A stretch of 15,728 nt of DNA from Candidatus Hydrogenedentota bacterium (lineage in GTDB: Bacteria > Hydrogenedentota > Hydrogenedentia > Hydrogenedentales > SLHB01): positions 1 to 15,728 of the forward strand of contig SLSB01000126.1 of the NCBI GenBank assembly GCA_007130675.1, written 5' to 3'. The notes under the pieces were generated by a model. The model ran no database searches, was not told where the DNA came from, and saw only the letters and a program-made list of their open reading frames with translations. Position numbers and translations under genes: made by a program. Shown here piece after piece: positions 1 through 3,960 of the stretch; positions within the stretch are counted from its first letter, which is position 1; the number at the start of each line of letters is the position of its first letter.

Positions 1-334
1 CGAAAGCCCGGACCGGGTTAACGTACTCGACTCTACTTCCCAAAGGTAGCTGACTTGACGTGAAAACAAACACGGCCAGTGCCGACACGCACCCTATTCC
101 TATGTAGAATGGAAGAACGCATTTGCGCCAGATACCCTCATTCTCACGGCTTCTTCGTGCGGTATCCCGATCCCCGGTCAGTGCCGCTACGAAACAAGCC
201 ATCGCGACGAAGAAGAACACTAAATGGAAGACCGGAGCAAGTGACCCCAATTGAGACATTCGGAACGAAATTGTCAAACATACGACACCGACAATGCTCC
301 CAACCCCTCGGAATATGTACTCTCGAAGTGCCAT
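1..334 (-). CDS. Multi-pass membrane protein of unknown function, partial (C-terminus beyond window start)
   Basis: An ATG on the minus strand at 334 opens a frame with no stop for 111 codons, up to the window edge. The protein begins MALREYIFRGVGSIVGVV and shows three hydrophobic stretches, at about residues 9-24, 31-52 and 75-93. Between the second and third is a basic and acidic loop (DRDTARRSRENEG), so this is very probably an integral membrane protein. An in-frame TAA lies 15 codons upstream with no ATG or GTG in between. A GCGAGG stretch about 9 nt before the ATG could serve as a ribosome binding site. The gene lies 61 nt downstream of the small Cys-pair protein on the same strand, so the two probably share a transcript. 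I do not recognise the family. Base composition looks more AT-rich than in the rpo and str genes. Confidence 0.7.
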   Translation of the reverse strand, partial: MALREYIFRGVGSIVGVVCLTISFRMSQLGSLAPVFHLVFFFVAMACFVAALTGDRDTARRSRENEGIWRKCVLPFYIGIGCVSALAVFVFTSSQLPLGSRVEYVNPVRAF

Positions 335-395
335 GCGCTTACGCCTCGCTTTGACCCCCGACAGAATTGCCCTGTCTTATTCCGCCAATACTCGT

Positions 396-671
396 CTACT
401 CGTCTTCCCTTGCAAGAACAAACGCCTTGTCATTGTCCGGCAAAATGAGCAAGTAGCGATGACACATCGGACACTTGCGTAAACTGCCAGTGTATGCTGC
501 TGCTTCGGCAACCAAGCCAACAAACTTCTCGGAATTCTTGTTGTGATGTTGGCTAATGGCGATTTCCGCTTGAATAAAGGCCTCGTAATCCGCATCTTTT
601 ACGACAAGATATGCGTCGTTGAAGCCCTTATTCCAATCCTTCGAATATGCGTAACCACATTTACAAATCAT
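396..671 (-). CDS. Small protein with CxC and CxxC motifs, putative zinc-ribbon-like protein
   Basis: This is a 91-residue open frame starting MICKCGYAYSKDWNKGF. Cysteines occur as a CKC pair (residues 3 and 5) and a CPMC pair (67 and 70). Two separated Cys pairs suggest a single zinc site that brings the two ends together, but this is inferred only from spacing. The middle (about 20-60) is mixed polar and hydrophobic and could be helical; there is no signal peptide or membrane segment. The composition is protein-like rather than the arginine- and proline-rich translation typical of shadow frames. A GAGAG stretch about 8 nt before the ATG may be a weak ribosome binding site. The stop (TAG) is followed after 61 nt by the membrane-protein gene on the same strand, suggesting a two-gene operon. 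I do not recognise the family. Confidence 0.65.
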   Translation of the reverse strand: MICKCGYAYSKDWNKGFNDAYLVVKDADYEAFIQAEIAISQHHNKNSEKFVGLVAEAAAYTGSLRKCPMCHRYLLILPDNDKAFVLAREDE

Positions 672-842
672 TTCTGGACTCTCTGAATGATGGAAACTGG
701 CAAGAAATCAGTTTTGCATGAGGCTATTCGCCTCCCACTATAGCTGACAAAAGCTGGCCGACCCGGTCCACGGCCCCCCATCTGCTGCTCATGCAGTATG
801 ACACGCGCGGGAGGATTTGGGAAGAGGGGAGAAAGAATTTTC

Positions 843-876
843 GACAGGATAACGGGACTGGCAGGATGGGACGATT
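843..876. repeat. Degenerate ACAGGAT-type short tandem repeat
   Basis: The core words ACAGGATAAC, GGGACTGG, CAGGATGG and GACGATT recur with a spacing of about 8-10 nt. This resembles a degraded copy of the 'ACAGGATTAACAGGATTGACAGGAT' style of intergenic repeat that I remember from many environmental bacterial genomes. The internal periodicity is seen in the sequence; the family assignment is from memory. Confidence 0.4.
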
Positions 877-922
877 GGACATCACGGAAGAGCATCGGCA
901 TTGTGCCTTTTTGCCCGGGACC

Positions 923-942
923 GCCACGCAGGCATGCGTGGC
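923..942. repeat. Perfect palindromic hairpin element
   Basis: GCCACGCA at 923-930 pairs exactly with TGCGTGGC at 935-942 across the 4-nt loop GGCA, giving an 8-bp GC-rich stem. No T-run follows on either strand, so it is not a convincing intrinsic terminator. It lies in the repeat-rich intergenic stretch and is more likely a dispersed palindromic element. Confidence 0.6.
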
Positions 943-1034
943 ATTTCTTCTCTTTGTGCCTCGTGCGGATCAAACATTTTGCGGGCGTGCAATGAGCTCG
1001 CGCTTTCAGCGCTGGGGAACGCGGGGGCCGTGGA

Positions 1035-1100
1035 CCCCAGGGCGGCGTCATGCGGGGCGCATGCCTTGCCCGGGGCTATTACAGGTCGCGCCGTGGGCGC
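1035..1100. repeat. Compound inverted repeat
   Basis: An outer stem is formed by CCCC (1035-1038) plus GGGC (1040-1043) pairing with GCCC (1068-1071) plus GGGG (1072-1075), with one bulged A. Inside it is a second hairpin, ATGCG-GGG-CGCAT (1050-1062). A third hairpin, GCGCC-GTG-GGCGC, follows at 1088-1100. The arrangement resembles GC-rich intergenic repeats that I remember as common in planctomycete-like genomes and often mis-called as small ORFs. That resemblance is from memory. Confidence 0.45.
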
Positions 1101-1214
1101 TGCAAGAACCTCCTGCGTTTCAGGGCCATCGATGGGGCAGGGTCTTGTCGTAGGATGGCGATCCTTAATGTGGCTCCGTCTTTGGGGGCCATTGCAGCAC
1201 AGAGTAAGAAGAAA

Positions 1215-1263
1215 TTCAGAATTTCACGCGAAGCCGCGAAGACGCAAAGGAAGAACTTCTGAA
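1215..1263. repeat. 8-nt periodic CGCGAAG repeat bounded by 11-nt inverted repeats
   Basis: TTCAGAATTTC at 1215-1225 and GAACTTCTGAA at 1253-1263 are inverted repeats matching at 10 of 11 positions. The 27 bases between them hold three head-to-tail copies of an 8-nt unit (CGCGAAGC, CGCGAAGA, CGCAAAGG). I remember this CGCGAAGCCGCGAAGACGCAAAG theme as a widespread intergenic repeat in environmental bacteria. The bounding inverted repeats make it look like a discrete element. Confidence 0.55.
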
Positions 1264-1288
1264 CTTGCTGACGGTTCTGCGCTGTGCT

Positions 1289-1314
1289 GTGGCGTGGTTT
1301 CCCGACCGCGCCAC
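1289..1314. repeat. 10-bp hairpin (GTGGCGTGGT / ACCGCGCCAC)
   Basis: GTGGCGTGGT (1289-1298) pairs with ACCGCGCCAC (1305-1314) across the loop TTCCCG, with one T opposite G (a G-U pair in RNA). No T-run follows, so a terminator role is not supported. It is one of the cluster of palindromic elements in this gene-free stretch. Confidence 0.5.
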
Positions 1315-1397
1315 TCTTGCGACCGTTCAGGTCTCCAATACACCGCCGATGAGGATACCATAAGCCAGCGGCTGATCTAATTCGTGACGCCTTCAAG

Positions 1398-1427
1398 AAT
1401 CTGCGCAAATCTGCGTTATCTGCGGAT
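1398..1427. repeat. ATCTGCG triple repeat
   Basis: The 7-mer ATCTGCG occurs three times, at 1399-1405, 1409-1415 and 1418-1424, with 10-nt and 9-nt periods. I recognise the general pattern (ATCTGCG-n-ATCTGCG-n-ATCTGCGGAT) as a repeat common in intergenic DNA of many uncultured and environmental bacteria. The family recognition is from memory; the periodicity is plainly visible. Confidence 0.6.
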
Positions 1428-1490
1428 GCGCTTCTGGGCAATCCTCTCCGTTGCGTACAACAACAAGATACTTTTCCCGGCATTCCGCAG

Positions 1491-1516
1491 AAAACCCGTA
1501 GCATATCCTTGGGTTT
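1491..1516 (-). terminator. Weak candidate terminator downstream of the prepilin-type gene
   Basis: Read on the minus strand, AAACCC (1516-1511) and GGGTTT (1497-1492) form a perfect 6-bp stem with a 13-nt loop, followed by only one further T before CTGCGG. It lies 45-70 nt beyond the stop codon of the prepilin-type gene. The long loop and missing U-tract make it a poor intrinsic terminator. Confidence 0.2.
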
Positions 1517-1561
1517 CCGGCTGAATCTCCCCGGAGGAACGATGCTTCGAATGAAAACGTA

Positions 1562-2821
1562 TCAGCCGTATCCGCCCGCAGAACCCATGATGTACGGCAG
1601 CAGGGAGGCGGCATTGGCGCCTGTCATAACGGGGAATTCGCTGCCGTACCGGTAGAATTTGACGTGACCGTCCATAAAGAGCACATTTGCGCCGCCGGGA
1701 AGATGGTTGAACACGAGCATGTCAGGCGTATAGTTGCCGTACCCCGTACCGGGTCCGAAGAGGGTGCCGGTGGGATCCGAAGCGCCCCAGGCATCCATCA
1801 TCACGGGGATGTCGCTTTGGCCTCGGGCGGAGGCGGCAGGGTCGTTGATGTCGGTGATGAGGAAGCGCTCGATTCCTTCGGCAAGCTTGTAATAGGAGTC
1901 TGGCAGGGGCTGGTCGTGCTCATCTGTCGTGAAGCCCAGGCCAAAGATGCCTTCACCCCCTGCCGGGAGTGCGCCCCACGGGTCTTTCTCGGAATCGGTG
2001 TACTCGCGTTTGAGGTCACCGTCGCCGAAGCGGGGCACCAGCGAATTGCCAATGACGGGAAAGGCGGTCAGGATGCACTCACATTCTTCGCCGCCCAATC
2101 CGTAATCTTTTCCATAGCGCATGAAGTCGTAGGGGCGCGGCCTCACCGAGTAATTGGGGTCGCCCCACATCTCGCTTACACTATCAGGGACCGGATATGT
2201 CAGCATGTCATAGGGAAACATCGGTGCGGCGGTGTAGCGCCATTGGCGCAGAAGCATCAGCACATCTGCGAGCTGCCCGCCGCTGGTCGTCGCATATCCG
2301 ATGTAGGTGTAGGAGCGGGCAGTCGAGAGCAGGTCATAGACGCAGCCCATGTGGTAGCCGACTCGGTCTGAAGGCTGCGACAGGGCGGTTTGCCGGTAGT
2401 GCTCAATGAGCTCGTTGAGGTCTCCCGTTATGCCAAGTGTGCGCCCGATCTCGTCGGCGTGAGAATCTGACGGACACGTCATGATGTTGGGGTCGGTCCA
2501 ATAATCGGGGTAAAGCAGGTAGGCCTCGGGCGCGAGATTGCCCATCAGGGTCCACCATTCCGAGCCCTCACTGAATCGATAATCCAGTTGTCGGGCCATC
2601 AGGGGCACCCACTTGCCGTTGTTTTCGTTCGCAAACATTTTGAAGACAAGGCCCCATTGCTTGAGATTGTTCGCGCAGGACGCCCGTCGTGCTGCTTCTC
2701 GCGCCCGGGCGAGCGCGGGCAGCAGTATTGCCGCCAGGATGCCGATGATGGCGATGACGACAAGGAGTTCGATGAGTGTGAAGCCGGTGCGGAGATTGGT
2801 TGATCTGGTCGAGATTCTCAT
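1562..2821 (-). CDS. Prepilin-type N-terminal cleavage/methylation domain protein with C-terminal H-X10-DG motif, under a cobalamin riboswitch
   Basis: The 419-residue protein begins with a short basic leader ending in Gly13, followed by FTLIELLVVIAIIGILAAILL. This is the classic type IV prepilin/pseudopilin signal: cleavage is expected between Gly13 and Phe14, and Glu18 is the conserved fifth mature residue. The hydrophobic helix spans about 16-35. A CPSD motif lies at 116-119, and a C-terminal PGGANVLFMDGHVKFYRYG segment at 375-393. In the H-X9-DG (DUF1559-like) families His and Asp-Gly are separated by nine residues; here His373 and Asp384-Gly385 are separated by ten. Such proteins are exported, processed by prepilin peptidase and tethered in the inner membrane or assembled into filaments; exact roles are mostly unknown. 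AAGGGA about 11 nt before the ATG is a modest ribosome binding site. The leader contains a cobalamin riboswitch. I see no partner gene downstream, so it is probably a single-gene unit. Confidence 0.92.
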   Translation of the reverse strand: MRISTRSTNLRTGFTLIELLVVIAIIGILAAILLPALARAREAARRASCANNLKQWGLVFKMFANENNGKWVPLMARQLDYRFSEGSEWWTLMGNLAPEAYLLYPDYWTDPNIMTCPSDSHADEIGRTLGITGDLNELIEHYRQTALSQPSDRVGYHMGCVYDLLSTARSYTYIGYATTSGGQLADVLMLLRQWRYTAAPMFPYDMLTYPVPDSVSEMWGDPNYSVRPRPYDFMRYGKDYGLGGEECECILTAFPVIGNSLVPRFGDGDLKREYTDSEKDPWGALPAGGEGIFGLGFTTDEHDQPLPDSYYKLAEGIERFLITDINDPAASARGQSDIPVMMDAWGASDPTGTLFGPGTGYGNYTPDMLVFNHLPGGANVLFMDGHVKFYRYGSEFPVMTGANAASLLPYIMGSAGGYG

Positions 2822-2980
2822 ATCGCGTGAAGTCCCTTAATCGGACGCAATGCGCCCGCGGTTGGAAGACGCGCACGCGCCATGCGGGTGCACCGGGTGG
2901 TGCGATGGAAAGGGAAGTGAGAGATACGCTACAGGCGTTCCAGCGCAACCCATTCCGCGAAGTTGCCGCAGTGGTTTTGT

Positions 2981-3136
2981 GCGCCCGTGGGCAGGTCTTC
3001 TGGCTTCCGGATCACCCTACTTGCCGCGCCTTCCCATCCGCTCGATTGCGGACAGTGGCTCCGTGGCGACGTTCGTCCCCGGTTACAGCAGCGCGTCTGC
3101 GACGGATTTTCACCGTGCTTCCCTTAACCCACGCGC
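2981..3136 (-). ncRNA. Cobalamin (adenosylcobalamin-type) riboswitch aptamer
   Basis: On the minus strand the canonical landmarks occur in order: GGGAAGCACGGTGAAAATCC, then the GCAGACGCGCTGCTGTAA region, GCCACTGT, GGGAAGGCGCGGCAAG, and the B12-box-like GCCAGAAGACCTGCC (2990-3004). A closing P1 helix is visible: GCGC-GTGGG (3136-3128) pairs with CCCAC-GG-GCGC (2991-2981), with two bulged G. A good promoter starts about 16 nt before it, and the prepilin-type gene begins 159 nt after it. The family binds cobalamin and normally represses the downstream gene when the ligand is abundant. A short hairpin (GCAAC 2966-2962 with GTTGC 2949-2945) follows the aptamer and may be part of the expression platform. 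I cannot tell whether control is at transcription or translation. Confidence 0.93.
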
Positions 3137-3158
3137 TTCATTCATTTGTCTGAGCGAG

Positions 3159-3187
3159 AGTATATGCGCTGCGGGTTGCGCGGTCAA
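3159..3187 (-). promoter_or_regulatory. Sigma70-type promoter for the riboswitch-prepilin transcript
   Basis: On the minus strand, TTGACC (3187-3182) and TATACT (3164-3159) are separated by exactly 17 nt. Both boxes are one base from the sigma70 consensus. The expected start near 3152 is about 16 nt before the riboswitch P1 helix, which gives an untranslated leader of roughly 330 nt ahead of the prepilin-type gene. Confidence 0.8.
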
Positions 3188-3199
3188 GTGCATGTTGAT

Positions 3200-3217
3200 C
3201 GCCCGGTAAGCCGGGCG
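3200..3217. repeat. Perfect 7-bp hairpin CGCCCGG-TAAG-CCGGGCG
   Basis: CGCCCGG (3200-3206) pairs perfectly with CCGGGCG (3211-3217) around the loop TAAG. It lies immediately upstream of the riboswitch promoter and 12 nt before the first 34-nt repeat copy. The whole block (hairpin, AAACCAAAGCGG, GGCAAGCC, CCGCACTCC) resembles a dispersed GC-rich intergenic element that I recall from planctomycete-like genomes. Confidence 0.5.
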
Positions 3218-3229
3218 AAACCAAAGCGG

Positions 3230-3263
3230 CGGCAAGCCACCGCACTCCAAATAAGTTCAAACC
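3230..3263 (+). repeat. 34-nt imperfect direct repeat, copy 1
   Basis: This copy matches the one at 3578-3611 at 28 of 34 positions by hand alignment, without gaps. Both share CGGCAAGCC, CCGCACTCC, GTTCA and ACC. Together with the preceding GCGG it can form a near-perfect hairpin (GCGGCGGC-AA-GCCACCGC, one mismatch). Confidence 0.7.
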
Positions 3264-3344
3264 TTGGACTGAAGCTTTCTCTTGCGCTGCAGGGCAAAGC
3301 TAGACGCGGTGTCTGGATTGTTTCGATGTCGGTTGGAAGCCGAT

Positions 3345-3461
3345 GCCGATCCCGATCCCGATCCCGATTTCGATCCCGATCCCGATCCCGAATCCCGATC
3401 CCGAATCCCGATCCCGAATCCCGATCCCGATTTCGATCCCGATTTTGATTTTGATCCTGAT
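3345..3461. repeat. CCCGAT hexanucleotide tandem array
   Basis: The 117 bases resolve into 19 consecutive units: 16 hexamers (mostly CCCGAT, with TTCGAT, TTTGAT, CCTGAT and GCCGAT variants) and three 7-mers CCCGAAT. The 7-mers alternate with CCCGAT to form a nested 13-nt period (three copies). The 7-mer units break any reading frame, so the array is not a coding repeat. Junctions create 11 GATC tetramers within the array. Units become T-rich (TTTGAT) at the right-hand end. Confidence 0.9.
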
Positions 3462-3577
3462 GGGTGAGTTTGGTCACGGACATCGGCAGTTGCGGAGCTT
3501 GAGGGTGGCGTAATTGGCGTGTTCCGAGCGACCTTTTTGGGGGGTGATCGCACCGTGGTTGGGCGCCGTCCACCGCC

Positions 3578-3611
3578 CGGCAAGCCGCCGCACTCCGGAG
3601 ATGTTCAGACC
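3578..3611 (+). repeat. 34-nt imperfect direct repeat, copy 2
   Basis: This is the second copy of the repeat at 3230-3263, in the same orientation and 348 nt downstream. The two copies flank the CCCGAT array. Copy 2 ends about 200 nt before the rpoBC promoter. Confidence 0.7.
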
Positions 3612-3810
3612 GTCAGCATTGTGGGGATTCAGTGACGGTGGAATAAAAAGGATGGGGGTTTGCGTTAGAGTTTTACGGCGGTAGTTGTGGAGATAGTGTA
3701 TCCGGGTTGGCTTTTTCTGGGCTAATGGCTTGCGGCTCAGTCGGTTGTGTTGTTCCGGCCCTGTTTCTTCCGGGAGCAAGAGCCAGGGCAAAAATTTTCC
3801 TGGCAATTTC

Positions 3811-3839
3811 TTGACATGCCGCGCGGAGTTTGGTATGTT
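3811..3839 (+). promoter_or_regulatory. Sigma70-type promoter of rpoBC
   Basis: TTGACA (3811-3816), a perfect -35 box, is followed after 17 nt by TATGTT (3834-3839). Transcription would begin near 3846, leaving a leader of about 115 nt before rpoB. A small hairpin, GGCGA (3857-3861) with TCGCC (3871-3875), lies early in the leader. The 12-mer CTTGACATGCCG spanning the -35 box is identical in the rpsL promoter. Confidence 0.8.
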
Positions 3840-3960
3840 TCTTGTTTGTGCCCAAAGGCGAGGTGTGTCTTCGCCATGCATCCGAGTATGTCACGACCCC
3901 GAAAAATCGTTCTCTAGACCCAATCTGACAGGTTTCACGGACAACTAAAAGGGTATTCGT

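Larger units (their letters stand above)
672..1561. other. Repeat-rich intergenic region without a credible gene
   Basis: Open frames across these 890 bases are short, overlap one another in several frames and translate to Arg/Pro/Ser/Cys-rich sequence without recognisable motifs, so I call no gene here. The region holds several short repeat or palindromic elements of different sequence, each listed separately: about 843-876, 923-942, 1035-1100, 1215-1263, 1289-1314 and 1398-1427. There is also a small hairpin at 720-734 (GAGGC-TATTC-GCCTC) upstream of the small Cys-pair gene. Both flanking genes read on the minus strand. Confidence 0.7.
3137..3810. other. Gene-free divergent intergenic region with repeats
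   Basis: This stretch separates the minus-strand riboswitch unit from the plus-strand rpoBC promoter. It holds the riboswitch promoter, a GC hairpin (3200-3217), two copies of a 34-nt repeat, the CCCGAT array, and an inverted repeat ACCGTCA (3609-3615) / TGACGGT (3633-3639). Open frames that cross it run through the hexamer array in all frames, giving Asp-Pro, Arg-Ser or Ile-Pro repeats, and are not credible proteins. Confidence 0.7.

Noticed and set aside
737..760. Possible promoter for the small Cys-pair gene (TATAGT on the minus strand at 742-737)
   Set aside because: No acceptable -35 box lies 16-18 nt upstream of it; a TTGTCA nearby has no good -10 partner.
668..1380. Several overlapping ORFs of 120-160 codons on both strands in the intergenic region
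   Set aside because: Their translations are Arg/Pro/Ser/Cys-rich, run across palindromes and short repeats, overlap each other on opposite strands and lack family motifs.
1215..1427. Short periodic repeats considered as a CRISPR array
   Set aside because: Units are 7-10 nt with no unique spacers of about 30 nt, and there are no cas genes.
1664..2371. 235-codon plus-strand ORF
   Set aside because: It is antisense to the prepilin-type gene, whose minus-strand frame has clear motifs; the open frame is a GC-rich shadow.
3146..3583. ORFs with Asp-Pro, Arg-Ser or Ser-Gly repeats
   Set aside because: They are frame readings of the CCCGAT array. The 7-nt units shift frame, so no single frame is preserved as a repeat protein.
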